From Diphasiastrum complanatum (Eukaryota; Streptophyta; Lycopodiopsida; Lycopodiales; Lycopodiaceae), in NCBI GenBank assembly GCA_029204225.1, contig CM055097.1, positions 44,108,942-44,172,941 of the forward strand: a DNA stretch of 64,000 bases, given 5' to 3'. Position 1 is the stretch's first letter; each line of letters opens with the position of its first letter. A program made the position numbers and the translations under genes. The notes beneath the pieces are model-generated. The model was not told the DNA's origin, searched no databases, and was given only the letters and a program-made list of their open reading frames with translations. Of the stretch, positions 23,310-34,984 are shown one piece after another.

Positions 23310-24777
23310 TCAATGTCGCCGCAAATCTAGATCAAGTGACCCAAGAATTTGAAGCCTTGATGTCAAATAACACATGGGAGCTAGTGGAGCCACCAAACAA
23401 CATGCATGTGATTGGATGTAAGTGGGTATTCAAAATCAAGTATGATCATGATGGACCAATCAATAAGTATAAAGCAAGACTTTGTGCCAAAGGCTACTCA
23501 CAGATCAAAGGTCTTGACTATGAAGACACCTTTGCAACAGTTGCAAAGATGGTAACAATTCGAATACTCATCTCTTTTGCATGTTTTCACAAATGGAGTA
23601 TGTTCGAGCTTGATGTTTCTAATGCATTTCTCAATGGTGACCTTGAGGAGGAGATTTACATGGAGCAGCCTCCAGGATTTGTGAAGGAAGGTGATGAATC
23701 AAAAGTTTCTCTTTTGTTCCAAAGTCTGTATGGACTGAAACAAGCACCAAGGTCTTGGTATGCAAGGCTCAACTCCTATCTCATATCACTCGGATTTTGT
23801 CTAAGTGAATATGACCCTTCTCTGTATTATAAGTTTGTAGATAACTTTGTAATTATTCTTCTCATCTATGTAGATGATATCATTCTTTGTGGAAACAATG
23901 AGAAGTTAGTTGAAGAAACTAAGCATGCACTTGGTATCGAGTTTAAGATGTAGGACTTAGGAGTTCTTCACTATATTCTAGGCCTTGAAATAGATTTTTG
24001 GAAAGGTCATGCATTTATAAGCCAAAGTAGATATGCACTTTCCATGCTCAGAAAATTCCATATGAAAAACTGTAAAGGCATAGATACACCTATGGAGCAC
24101 ACTGTAAAAGTTCCTATTAATGATGATGAAAATTCCTTCGAGGACATCACTCTTTATAGGAGTCTTATTGGCTCACTTATTTGGTAAACAGTGACTAGAC
24201 CTGATCTAAGCTTTTGTGTTCATAAGCTAAGTCAACACATGCGGGATCCAAAGTTATATCATTGGAAGTTGGCTAAAAGAGTCTTGAGGTATATATCTTC
24301 TACCTTGGATTATGGACTATTCTATGAAGGAGAAGATCTGACTTTGATTGCTTTTTCAGATTCAGATTTTGCAGGAGACGGGTTGGATAGGAAATCCACA
24401 AGTGCTTACACTATATTTCTTGGAGGAAATTTGGTTTCTTGGCTATCAAAGAAGCAGACAACTATTTTCTTATCATCCTGTGAAGCTGGATACAAATCTC
24501 TTACAACCACAACAAAGGGTGTTATGCAAATGAAGATTTACCAATTATCAAGAATGATAACATTTCTGCTCAGGCTCTTGCAAATAATTCAGTCTTTCAT
24601 ACAAGGAGCAAGCATATTGAAGTAGCTCATCATTTTGTAAGAGAAAAAGTCATTGGGAGAGAGATCTCATTGGAGCATGTTTCATCTTCAGATTGTGTTG
24701 CAGATCTTCTCACCAAACCTCTACTCAAGAATGTCTTTATGAAGATGAGGTCAAACCTTGGCCTAATTTCAAAGTCT
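23310..24777 (+). pseudogene. Copia element 3 reverse transcriptase and RNase H
   Basis: The frame starts inside the RT N-terminus (EFEALMSNNTWELVEPP). It shows [50 protein letters not shown] and the YVDD box. Stops occur at 23,951 and near 24,186. RNase H continues with SDSDFAGDGLDRKSTSAY and SWLSKKQTTIFLSSCE. A shift or small deletion near 24,530 precedes [16 protein letters not shown] and ADLLTKPL. The W..AM motif and the integrase are absent because of the nested insertion or deletion. Confidence 0.93.
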
Positions 24778-24799
24778 ATGTTGATAGGAACATAAATTT

Positions 24800-25539
24800 T
24801 AAGGAGGATTGTGAAGATTATTAAAATATTATCTTTCTATCTCGAGTTTGGGGCCATGTCCATGGTGATTTCCACTAAAATTCATGTTGTACATAAAAGG
24901 AGTGTGAATTGAGCACATATCCTTCTAGTGTAGCTCGGATTTGAGTTAGATAGGTTCAATTATGATGACATGCAGATGTTTAGATAGCATGCAAAGTCTT
25001 AATATATGCATGCATGCCACATGCAATCAGTGCATGCAACATGCAAAGTAGTTTCAGTGATCTACACATGTCTAGGCAGTTTTATGAGTTGACATGCAGT
25101 ACATGCAACATACATGCATGCAGTTACACATGTGGATCTATGGTAAGTGAATTAGTTCAGTTAAGTGGACTTTCCATGCAACTCCACTATAGGAATTCGA
25201 GACTCTCTCATGTAGGAAAAGCTGGGCATGTTTTGCCACATTGTGAATATTGAGATTTTGGTGTTTTGGACTCATTCTCTCTCTACCCGAGTTTTCTATG
25301 CTTAATTTTCTCTCTCTACCCGAGAGTAGCCTCTTTTTTCCATACTGAACATTTAGAATTATTTCTGACATTCATTTCTCATAGTGAAGAGTTAGATTTT
25401 TTCATCTGATGTATGTCATTGTGCTCTTGCCTTAGATTTTTCAAGCATACTGTCCTTTGATCAATCTTGCGCAATCACAGCACCTCAGTAAGATCCTGTA
25501 GGGTGTGTGGTGAAGTTCACACGTGCTAAAAACTTCACA
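24800..25539 (+). repeat. Polypurine tract and 3' LTR of copia element 3
   Basis: AAGGAGGAT precedes the LTR, which starts TGTGAAGATTATT at 24,810 and ends ACTTCACA at 25,539, followed by the GACCT duplication. It aligns along its length with 14,766-15,486. Confidence 0.95.
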
Positions 25540-25544
25540 GACCT

Positions 25545-25749
25545 CCCTAGATTGGCCACTGACAAGCAGGTTGAATTACTACAACAATGTTTAGACTTCT
25601 GCCTAATCTGGACCTTAAACAAGAAAGATAAGCTTAAAGAAAAGCCCACAGTCGCTGCTGACAAGCAAAACACAAGTTGTTAGAGCTGTAAACAAGAAGT
25701 AAGAAGAAAAAAATCAATAGACAGATCCTAGAAGAGGAATCTGTCTACA
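25545..25749 (+). repeat. Right part of copy A LTR, beyond copia 3
   Basis: After the GACCT duplication the sequence continues as the copy A LTR. TCCCTAGATTGGCC...GACAAGCAGG parallels copy B's minus-strand TCCGTGGATTGTCC...GACAGGCAAG. This confirms that copia 3 inserted within the LTR of copy A. The end near 25,723-25,749 is approximate. Confidence 0.7.
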
Positions 25750-26060
25750 TGACTTGAGCCAACATCTGTGTCGATGAGTACCACATCAGCTCCTTCTAAA
25801 AACTGAAAGAGAAATATCTTGTTGAGGGTCTTTTGCTCCTTGGAGTTCTTATCTTGTACTTTGAGGTATAACGCTAGATCAGCTCCTGGTTCCATAGGTT
25901 CATTCGGATTATACCACCATCTACTCAACTTGAGTGTCGTTGGCTTGTTTTGATATCCCCATAGGTAAGCAACCATCTTTGCAACTGGTGGGCATAATCG
26001 CTTGCTAGTCGTACTATTTCATCTTTTTCATAACAGTCAATTTGCTTAGATTGTCACATG
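25728..26060 (-). other. Unrecognised minus-strand frame
   Basis: An 82-codon frame (25,976-25,728) encodes MVAYLWGYQNKP, SRWWYNPNEPMEPGADLALY and FLEGADVVLIDTDVG. It could be preceded by another short reading (about 26,060-25,980) with DEIVRLASDYAHQ. The composition looks protein-like, but I recognise no family, and there is no clear exon boundary. Confidence 0.25.
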
Positions 26061-28050
26061 CTTCAGTGTAAGAGTCAAAAGAACCCAAAATTATGATGTG
26101 GTGGCCCGGTTTTGGCAATTAGTTAATGGTTTCAGCCTTTAATTGCTAAATTCTAAGTCTTTCTGCTTACCGCAGTGCACAACAAACTCTTAAGGGATAT
26201 TTAATGCTTTGTGTACTAAAATTGCTTTTACGGCACTAAGGCTTCTTGTCGCTTCATCTCTAGCATATGGCTAGTGCCCAATCTTTACTCTTTAAAGTGA
26301 TATCTAAACGGTATAGTCTGCACTAAGGCCATTTGTAACTTACTGAGGTAGTGCTCATGTAAGGTTCAGCCTTTGTTCTTAACTTCGTTCTCTAAGACAT
26401 GTACCACTACATTGATGCCGAGATGCTTTTCAATGGCTTATGATAAGGGCACCTTTGTTTTCCTTTAAATGGCAGCTTGTACATCATTTTCAAGTCCAGA
26501 AAAGAGAAGGCCTACTCTCTTTTTTAAAGACATTTCTTGGACTTCTTGCCCCGATTGGAAGAGCCACATTCCTATGAGGCAGCGAGGCAGCATACTAGCA
26601 GCGATGGTCTACAAGCAGTTAGCGCTGATTCGAGCCACTCCATCTTTCCAAACGCTAACAACCAGCGGCCGCTCTCCATCTCTCAGTGCAACTAAGTCAC
26701 TCTTCACGCAGGTCAGCAGGCAGTTTTCTTCCAGGCAGATTTCATCAACTGCGTTAAGGGGTGAAGTATTTCTTGCCCTCTGTGTCGAAGTCGTATACAT
26801 TGCTGCCGTGAAAAAGAGTTGTTGTCTCGTTGATCCATTCTATCAATTGTTTCTCAGTGAAGGGAGGTTGATCCATTCTATCAATTGTTTCTGAAGGGAG
26901 GGGTTACAATCTATTGTCACTATTGCTATACAAAGATATGTACTAAGAGTTGCGAGATTAAAAATGAAACTATCTTGCATTATACAAGAAGGCTCTTCCC
27001 TTCACATATGATAGGTCTTTAACTTGTTGATGTTGACAAGTTTATCGAACGGTAATCGATAGAGAATGTGTCATTTAAACGAGTCAATGGTTACCTAGAT
27101 ATATAATAAATGCAACAAATGTGTTAGCTTTTAAATGAAACCTCAATCTCTTCTGGATTTGATGTTTGACCATCCGCTCTACTTCCATACTTCCACAAGT
27201 GATCATTGATAGTGCGTCTTTGACACATCACTTGCCCGTCGCATCTGACACAGATGCACCACATTCGTTCTTGATAATAATTAGCCTACAAAAAATTGTA
27301 ATTACAGTTTTTTTTACAAAAGTCGATAATAGTTAACTTGCAAAAAATTATTGTAGAATATGGTATATTGACTTCACATAAAACTTACCTTATTGACATT
27401 TCTGCCCTCATCACTAGATTCTCCATCTGATAAGCTGCACAAACATCTATCAAAACATTCAATTTCTAGTAAAGTATTTCAAATGTGCAAGACTCTTTTT
27501 TTCCATAAGAGTGTTCATTCTTTTGATTGATTAAGTATCTGTTAATCAAGATGAGTGTTCATTACACATGGAGGCATGGAATGTCATGACATTATAGATA
27601 TGAATATTGTTGTTGCTTGGTGGTAGGGAGAAAATTTAATTCCATAGTGTGCATGCTTGATGCAAGAAATGATTGTCATAAAGGAGTAGATTAACAAAAA
27701 ACATTTCTTTTGTGAATAGCTAGTTGTCTTGAGAAATTTGGTCAAGTGGCGATGGTGGTGTGATTGATTGTTGATAGTATGCTTTGGACAATTTATGACA
27801 TATTTGCAAAGGAGAATGTAATTGCTTCTTATTTCATGGAGATAATGTTGTTAGTCGAGTTTATTCAAGTACATTACATTATTCAAGTTTTTTGTCCCAA
27901 TGTTACAAGCTCGGAGTGTTTGGAAGTTTTAAATTAGTCCTTATATTGTTAGGTTCACAATTTTTTCATGATGTGAATTTGTCGATTTTCAGATCTTCGA
28001 CTAAATAATTATCGTCCAACATATGATAGAATTCATTTCATAATTTATTT
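26061..28050. other. Unassigned region
   Basis: There are frames of 141 codons (26,469-26,894, +) and 63 codons (26,800-26,609, -), neither recognised. A 30-bp-class direct duplication (GTTGATCCATTCTATCAATT) occurs at about 26,830 and 26,868. The region may be internal or left-end sequence of the CACTA transposon to its right, but no TNP2 transposase motif was found. Confidence 0.3.
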
Positions 28051-28329
28051 GTCTGTTCAACATCTGCATGTAGTTTTTGCACACAGCCATGAGTGGCAGA
28101 GGCAGTGGACGGCGTCGATCTAGGTCTGTATATGAAGATTACGCCGCTAGCTTCATTGGTACCATGTCGCCCCAACAAAGACGACGCAGAAGGCCCTTTA
28201 TCTCCACCTGCTGCCACAGATGAATCGTCCTCCAACCCTCACTACAATTAAACGTTGATGGGGATGTAGTGAGGGATGACAAAGGGACAATTTTTATTAA
28301 TAAGTTGCATTTGTTATGTTCTCGTTATT

Positions 28330-28723
28330 TTGGAACAATTTTTTTTTAAAAATGGTGTGATCAACTTGGAGAATCAAAATGCAAGATTATGCAGGAGTTG
28401 CGAGAAGAATTCTCGCATGAAAATGAGTTCGATCCAGAGCCATATCAAAAGATATGAGCAAATGGATTCGACATAAGAGGGATGCCCTGCCGGACACACT
28501 TCGGGCAGGCAAGTCAAAACCTGCCTGGTGTTCCAAGCCAGATTGGAAGGCCTGCAAGGATGAGGCCAAAGATCCAGAAAAATATCGCTTGCAGAAGGAG
28601 GCTGCAGCGAGTAGGATGACCCATGGCATGGGGAATCCTAAGTTCAAATCTAGTGGAAAGGCACATCTACGGGTCAGGGTTATGACGACACTAGTGCCTC
28701 TGACGAGTAGTAGTAGTGTATAA
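28330..28723 (+). pseudogene. CACTA transposase (Transposase_24-like) remnant
   Basis: The readings are KWCDQLGESKCKIMQELREE, then after a stop and shift IRHKRDALPDTLRAGKSKPA and KEAAASRMTHGMGNPKFKSS. The W-C spacing followed by A(A/S)R...H..G matches the C-terminal region of plant En/Spm-type proteins as I know them. The N-terminal reading MSGRGSGRRRSRSVYEDY begins at 28,091 but closes before this part. Family assignment is moderate and rests partly on the neighbouring terminus. Confidence 0.5.
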
Positions 28724-29337
28724 TATAGTATACTTTTTTTTTTTTTGGATATATGTATATCATCGCGATGTATTGTACATAAGACGGAAAGTCTCACAAC
28801 ATTATGTAATATAACATTCGAATTTCAATGATTTTGATTTGTGAATATTGAATGGATTGTAATTTTCATAGTTGGTTAGGAAGTTGTGAATTGCTATCCA
28901 CTTAGTTAATTCGCAAGTGAAGTTGTGAATGAACCATAACATGCAAAAAAACGTTTCAAACTTGTTCAAAGAAAATGTTTCAAAGTTCTTAGACTTTTTA
29001 AAACTTCGTTCAATAATGAAATCATCATCCATAGTACGCATAACACTTAATTTAACTAAAGACAACTTAGATCTTATGACCGCCGACCGCATTACATTAT
29101 GAACACCTATCACATGCATCCTTGGAAAGAATGAGAGAGAGAGAGAAGAAAGGACCAGTTATGCTAGATGAAAGAAACATGACTCATGATCACTAACCTC
29201 ATTTTAAAACACCAATTGTATCAAGGAATCGATAGTTCAACTCAATGCAGTATCTTGCTAGCTCTGATCCTATTCGCAAAAAAACGCGCGCATAAACTGT
29301 GCGCCAAATATAATCAAAAAAAAAATTTAATGCTTTT

Positions 29338-29915
29338 TGGAATGTCGGATTCCGACATCCATTTCAAACCTAAAACGGATGTCGGAGAGATGTCGGACAT
29401 TTTCGACACCTTCGAAAATGTCCTCTGTCCGTCGGAAATTTACAGAGAATGTCGGAATCCGACACTGGTAAAATATCTCGGATTTCGACACCCTATTCTG
29501 CCTTAAAAAAATTGTCGAAAATCTCTGACAGATTCAAGAATGTCCTCTACTCGTCGGAAATCTGCAGAGGTGTCGGAATCCGACACTGGGAATATGTGTT
29601 GGTTTCTGACGTGGACTGTCATTTTCCACGTGGCGTTCCCAAACAATGACCATGTGTGACAGTTGTATGTTGATATTCGACATGTTTTTAGGTGACAGAG
29701 TCCGACATCTAATTTGAATTACACTTCAGCACTCATCCGGTAGCCTGAAAGGAAGATGTGTCGGATTTCGACACGTCGAATTTGGACAGATCGTTTGTGA
29801 CAAATTTTTCGACATGGTTTGCGATAGATCCTTCGACATCCGAAATTTGGCGAAATTTTTTTTTGCGATTTTATGTCGGAATATATGTCAGAAACCACTG
29901 CTTTTTGTTGTTGTG
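29338..29915. repeat. CACTA subterminal repeat block and right terminus
   Basis: Direct and inverted copies of TGTCGGA, often paired as GTCGGAATCCGACA, recur over this stretch (for example near 29,343, 29,380, 29,452 and 29,572). In En/Spm elements such motifs bind the element's own regulatory protein; here that is inferred from position. Confidence 0.75.
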
Positions 29916-30830
29916 AAAGAGGAGCTTATAAATCTTAGTAAATCCTTTCGCAAGATCGTGAGCCCAAAGTGTAATGTGGGCTAACTTCCAATGATGGATC
30001 AAAGGAGATTGCATAAATTAGCTTAAGTTATTAACACAAAAACTTAAATCAGGTCTAGTGATGGTGAGCCATATTAAGGAGCCTATGAGATTCCTCTAGA
30101 GGGTGATGTCCTCAAAGGATCTTTCATCACCAACTGTGTACTTTTCACACGTGTGAGTACATCTCAAACAACGTGAATGATCTCCTAAGATGTGTGTGAT
30201 TGCACATAGATCTATCTTGCAAAAGGTACTCAAAAACATGTCAACACATCCATGTTCAACATGGTCATTCTATATTGCCCCCGGGGATTGCTAGTCCCAA
30301 ATGCCACTCAGTCTACAATTATCACAATGACAATGGAAATTGCCGTTAATGTGGATATGTCAATTACATCCACACAAGACGTGGATGACATACCAACATG
30401 TAAATAAAGAGTCTACTTTCCATACTACAAAATTAAGTCCCTAAATCATCAACTACAAGGGCTTTGTTCATGCAAACCTTTACATAGAGCATGAAAATTG
30501 GGAATGACGAGAATGTATGAATATTGTGAGTGGGCGATCACAATGTAGAGGTTGTTCCAACAGGCTGCGTAAATATGTGTTAAAATGAGTGAAGAAAATC
30601 CTCATGAAATGAGCATGGACATCTTGAATTTAATTCATCACTATATCATCGAGATTGCTTTCTGAAAACTTGTGGCATATCGTAAAGCCGTGATTAATTG
30701 AAGGACTAAAAAACATTCTAATTTATCATTTATTCAAAACGCCAGTACCAGAAATAAGTAATATTGGTTACCTTTTAATGTCTGTCAACAACCAGAATAA
30801 CACTTGTTGAGGCGCAGTTAACTATTACAG
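29916..30830. other. Non-coding stretch with copia RNase H scrap
   Basis: About 95 bp at 30,039-30,133 match 56,652-56,753, the minus-strand copia reverse transcriptase/RNase H junction, and are the remnant of another copy of that family. A CACACGTGTG palindrome follows at 30,146. The rest shows nothing recognisable. Confidence 0.55.
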
Positions 30831-31285
30831 TTGCAGATCAAAGTCACAGATAAAGAGAAGACTCTTGTACATTTATTATATCATAAATTCGAAGAATATT
30901 TTATAACCATCTTAATGATAATATGCTGGAGTGACAATAGTCGACCTTCTACTAGGATTCCTGAATTCCATACGACCGTCTCTATCTTAGAAAACTCCAG
31001 ATCCTGCCAGACACCACCGACAACGAAGATTTAGAACATTACGAATGGTTGACAGCAATTTATATAAAGATGGGTTGGCATATGAGCTGTTTAGTGATTA
31101 CACAGTGTACAAACAGACGTGAAATCGCGCGATACAAGAAATTTCAACCTGAGAGAGGCGAGATTGTTGAATATGATACTTACTTACTCAATCTCTATAT
31201 CACATTGTCATATTTCGGCTTTTGGGAAATTTATGTCATAGCCGAACAGCTTCAAGCTTCAAGAAATGAGTAGAATCTTTGCTCG
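30831..31285. other. Unassigned stretch
   Basis: Short plus-strand frames (30,831-31,034 and 31,049-31,273) have no recognisable motif. Confidence 0.25.
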
Positions 31286-31711
31286 TCATTGTGTTGATCG
31301 GGAAATCTGCTTCAGGTCTTGGTTGTTCATAGAAATCTCAACGAATTTCTTGACAGGAGTGAACTTCTGAACAGCACGAACGAATGCTCTGATGTCCTCT
31401 AGTTTTGCTTCTTTGAAGTCAGGGTAAGGAAGGCTGGAGTAGAAAGTGACACTGTGATTTCCAGAGTGAATGCACTTACTGTAAGTAGTCCTTCCCTCCA
31501 GCGAGTTGAACCACGGAGACCACCCAAGCCCCACCATAATCGGAAGAAGCTCTTTATGTGTAGTGATAAAACTCATAGTAGGAGCATGGTAAAGCCCACG
31601 TATTTTCCCTTCCACAGGAAATAATGGTGAATGGAATGCGTGACGTGAACCAAGTGTGCTGTAAGAGAAATCTTTAGAGCCCATTGTGACCACAGTTGCA
31701 CAAGTTGCCAT
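31286..31711 (-). CDS. Hypothetical 141-aa frame, possibly an exon or gene fragment
   Basis: The frame begins at ATG 31,711 (MATCATVVTMGSKDFSYSTL) and ends at a stop at 31,286. It is rich in aromatic and Gly residues with segments such as LGWSPWFNSLEGRTTY and DFKEAKLEDIRAFVRAVQKF, and looks more protein-like than the other orphan frames. No family is recognised. It could be a single-exon gene, part of a split gene, or a fragment carried by a transposon. It stands alone between retroelement debris. Confidence 0.35.
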   Translation of the reverse strand: MATCATVVTMGSKDFSYSTLGSRHAFHSPLFPVEGKIRGLYHAPTMSFITTHKELLPIMVGLGWSPWFNSLEGRTTYSKCIHSGNHSVTFYSSLPYPDFKEAKLEDIRAFVRAVQKFTPVKKFVEISMNNQDLKQISRSTQ

Positions 31712-32101
31712 CCAAAAGCCGAAAGCCTACAGAGCTGTCAACCAGTAATCTCCATTTCGTTAATTCTGTCATAATTGCAACAAAGATGTTAAATCAGATT
31801 GAATGAAGAAACTCCACAACTCGTAGTATTAGCCTCAAAGCTAAAGGCATGAAATCACTCACTCAAAAATTCAAACCAAATAGCTTTGCATGCCCTAAAC
31901 AAATATGGATACAATGTAAAACCGGGATAGAGCCGTAGGTGCTGACAAGCGATTCGATGCGATTGGTTTTAGACACAGAAGCTCTTTGGCGTTGTGGTTA
32001 CGTGAATTACCTAAGAGAGATAGAGCTTACTTCAATGAAGCAAAGCAAACTGAAAAGAAAGAAGCGAGAGCATCCTCCTTCTTGTGGACGAACACGAACA
32101 C

Positions 32102-32103
<2 letters not shown>

Positions 32104-32162
<59 letters not shown>
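32104..32162. repeat. (GA)n microsatellite
   Basis: About 29 uninterrupted AG dinucleotides. Confidence 0.98.
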
Positions 32163-32168
<6 letters not shown>

Positions 32169-32215
32169 AATTTAAAAACGTGAATACGTTGCAAGTTGCA
32201 ATGTCGTTTGCAATT

Positions 32216-32353
32216 TGAAGCTCAAGGTCGCCCTTCGTGCTTTATTTCCAAATTTGATGTTCAAGGTCGCCCTTATTGCTTTATTTTCAAATTTGATGTT
32301 CAAGGTCGCCCTTGGTGCTTTATTTCCAAATTTGATGTTCAAGGTCGGCCTTC
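32216..32353. repeat. 39-bp tandem repeat, about 3.5 copies
   Basis: The unit CAAGGTCGCCCTT(N)4GCTTTATTT...TTTGATGTT recurs with few changes. On the minus strand it is open and encodes repeats of LNIKFGNKA(P/I/R)RAT, fused in frame to a copia gag fragment. Confidence 0.95.
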
Positions 32354-32660
32354 TTACTTTTAATAGTGTCATTACCGCATTTGACTCTTGGAAAGTAGAT
32401 CCTACTACAACCATTTGTTCAAACAAATTTTTGGAATTATTCAGATGATCAATCATTGAATCATTCTTTGACATTTTTAATCAAAAGAATTTCTATTATA
32501 GAAATAATTTGGCTCTCACATTCTCATTATAATAGAGAATATTTAGAATGTCCCATATATCATTGGTAGCTAGTTAAATTGATATGTTAGTAGCAAGATT
32601 TTCCATGAAATTTTTGACAATGTTCCTCCCTTCGTGTGAGATTATTAAATAGAAATTGCT
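32354..32660 (-). pseudogene. Copia gag fragment
   Basis: The minus strand reads TNDIWDIL.ILYYNENVRA and then KMSKNDSMIDHLNNSKNLFE, QMVVVGSTFQESNAVMTLL. This matches the plant copia UBN2 gag pattern (AW..L...Y......R..L; M.....S...H). Stops interrupt it, and it ends at the 39-bp tandem repeat. Confidence 0.75.
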
Positions 32661-32858
32661 ATGCAAATTTCAGTTTTCAAAAGATATGAATTTCATACAA
32701 ATTTCAATTAAATTTTTAATATTGAATTCCAAGTAAAATTTGTATGAGATTGTTCCTATTTACATTTCTCATATGAAATTCAATTGAAACAACAATATTG
32801 GAGCCTTCAAACTAGAATCTAGATGGATCATGGGGACTAGCCCTACAAGTTCCTTAAG

Positions 32859-33000
<142 letters not shown>

Positions 33001-33131
33001 CTTCCATTGCTTGTGCGAACAAAGTGCCTCCCTTCTTATTTTTCTTATTCATTTTTCACACACACACACACACATTTGAAAGTTGAAAAGTTGGAGTTAA
33101 ATTGTAACATTTATGAAAGAAAAAAAATCTA

Positions 33132-34446
33132 AGTTGGAAGTTGGCAACTTGGCCCATTGTTCAAACCTTGGGCCAAGCTCTCCAATAGCCCATGCTAAAA
33201 TGAAAAGAATTTCAAGTTTGAAGTTTGTGAATATCAATTTTCAATATAATTCTATTAAGCTATAAATATTGAAATTTGCAAAGAGTCAATTTTTTTTTTG
33301 CAAGGCTTAACGATACTATTTTGCCAGAAATCAAGTAAAGGACGCTCCTGAATAAGTGAATCGCCCAGCAAGATGGTATCAACTGTCAGAGGGACAGGAG
33401 TTGCCAACGACGAAGAAGGTGGTGGACTTCCAACCATCTGTCATGTGCTAGGCCTAGCACATTACTTAATGATATTTCTAATTGTAAGCTTGAGGGCTTT
33501 GAAGGGAATTAATAAATCATTTGTACCCCTCTTAGAGCTCTTCAAGCTAACAGTTAGGCCATTATGATATGACAATGGTAGGTGGGAGTTAACAGTGGTA
33601 GGTGAACTTTTAGAGATAGTTAACTTGCAAAGGTTCTCTTTAAGTAAACCCACTCTACCATAAATCATCATGTTCTAGGCTCATTCAAAGTGATGTGAGT
33701 TTTTACTCCTCCATTGTGAATAGGAGCTATGGGTGTCTTCAAAGCTATGGTCTCATGTGCCACTATCCCACATGATGTTTTCATGTCTTTCTTGATGAGA
33801 TTCCTATGTCCTTTTGGCATTTAATACTGATCCATTGTGATTATCAATGTTCTTACATCGTTTGGGCATTTTTCCAATATCATGTTGGATGGCTTGTCTT
33901 TGAATTGGCATATCTAATTTGGCTTGCTAGTTACTTAGGCATAGACACACATTGTGTTGATTAGATTCCATGTCAATTGACCTGTCATCGTCAGTTTATG
34001 AAAAATATTCGTTGATCAATTAGATAATAAAATTATAATCAAATCACCAATTTAATGTTGATCCATCAATCAATCAATCAATCAAGTTGGCAGTCTACAA
34101 GTTGATCAAGAAGATAAGCTAATAACTCACTCATCCATACTCTATCACTCATGACTATTCAGATTGAAAATCTTCTTTTGGTGATGGATCACGTTTTTCA
34201 GAATAATAAAACTAAATCAACACTACATTCCTTATATTGTTGATTAGAATCCATGTCAATTGAGTTGTCATCGTCATTTGACGAAAAAAATTCCTCATTA
34301 ATTTTCAACACTTTCTATAAAGACTGTGAGAGATTTCAACTAGTTAGTCTAGTTTAGTCATATTTTGGTAAATTGTCAATATGAGGCCAAAACTCATTTT
34401 AGACTTAGTGATAAACTCTTTGAAGTTATATTAGTTCAAAATACAT
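33132..34446. other. AT-rich stretch without recognised gene
   Basis: Short frames only. An (ATCA)n run lies near 34,069-34,084. About 60 bp near 33,960-34,020 (TTGATTAGATTCCATGTCAATTGA...) recur near 34,239-34,300, suggesting a local duplication. Confidence 0.4.
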
Positions 34447-34970
34447 TCAATAAACACTTTTTGAAAGTGTGGGAAAGTTGGTAGCCGAGTTTGAGAGAGA
34501 TTCAAATTTGAACTTTGGATACATTGAATCTAGACCCAAAAATAGTAAGGTTTTCATTTTGGAGGGAAAGCCAAGTGGCCAAATAGGATTTGGACTTGTT
34601 ATAAACGGATGTAACTCATGGAGAGACACATCTTCTCTCTTCTCTCTCTCATTTCATCATTATACATGGTTCTCTTTGGGTTCTACTACTCATTGGTGCA
34701 CTCTCATGATGTTATCTTGCAATTCTATGTGTAGAATGATCATTTACTGCTATTTTCGGTTTCACACATGTGGAATACAGTAGGGTACTATAATTGTACG
34801 GACATGAACCATATTATATGTTTTGGTTCATGTTTGATCAGTATCTCTTAGAGTTTGCATCTCATATTGTGTGTAGATGCTGATTTTTCTACATTGGCAG
34901 GATTGTTGGTTTGCTCATTTTTGTAGCCAAAGATCAGGGACATGGATTGGATCTTGAATGATCTGAAATC
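34447..34970 (+). repeat. Dispersed non-coding repeat, copy 2
   Basis: The part from TATACATGGTTCTC (about 34,660) to about 34,930 matches 11,913-12,190 in the same orientation. The preceding GAGAGAGATTCAAATTTGAAC and TATAA-containing stretch may be its upstream LTR part. Confidence 0.55.
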
Positions 34971-34984
34971 CTTCACAAAGACCA

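Larger units (their letters stand above)
14766..25539 (+). mobile_element. Ty1/copia retrotransposon 3, both LTRs and TSD, with nested insert
   Basis: The element has a 721-bp 5' LTR, a primer site, gag, CCHC knuckle and protease, then a foreign insert, then reverse transcriptase, RNase H, polypurine tract and a 730-bp 3' LTR. It is bounded by GACCT duplications. The whole integrase region is missing at the insert, and gag and RT carry stops, so it is non-autonomous now. The LTRs differ by roughly 35 substitutions and one 9-bp indel by eye. Confidence 0.95.
28091..29915 (+). mobile_element. CACTA (En/Spm) transposon, 3' portion
   Basis: The right terminus ends CTTTTTGTTGTTGTG at 29,915, whose reverse complement CACAACAACAAAAAG closely matches plant CACTA inverted termini (CACTACAA...). 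About 570 bp inside it are many short TGTCGGA/TCCGACA repeats, as expected for CACTA subterminal repeats. A decayed transposase-like frame precedes it. No left terminus was found in the window, so the element is partial or its left end is too diverged to see. Confidence 0.75.

Noticed and set aside
26469-26894. 141-codon plus-strand frame as a gene
   Set aside because: No domain, biased Ser-rich composition, a direct duplication at its end, and no splice or neighbour support; left as unassigned.
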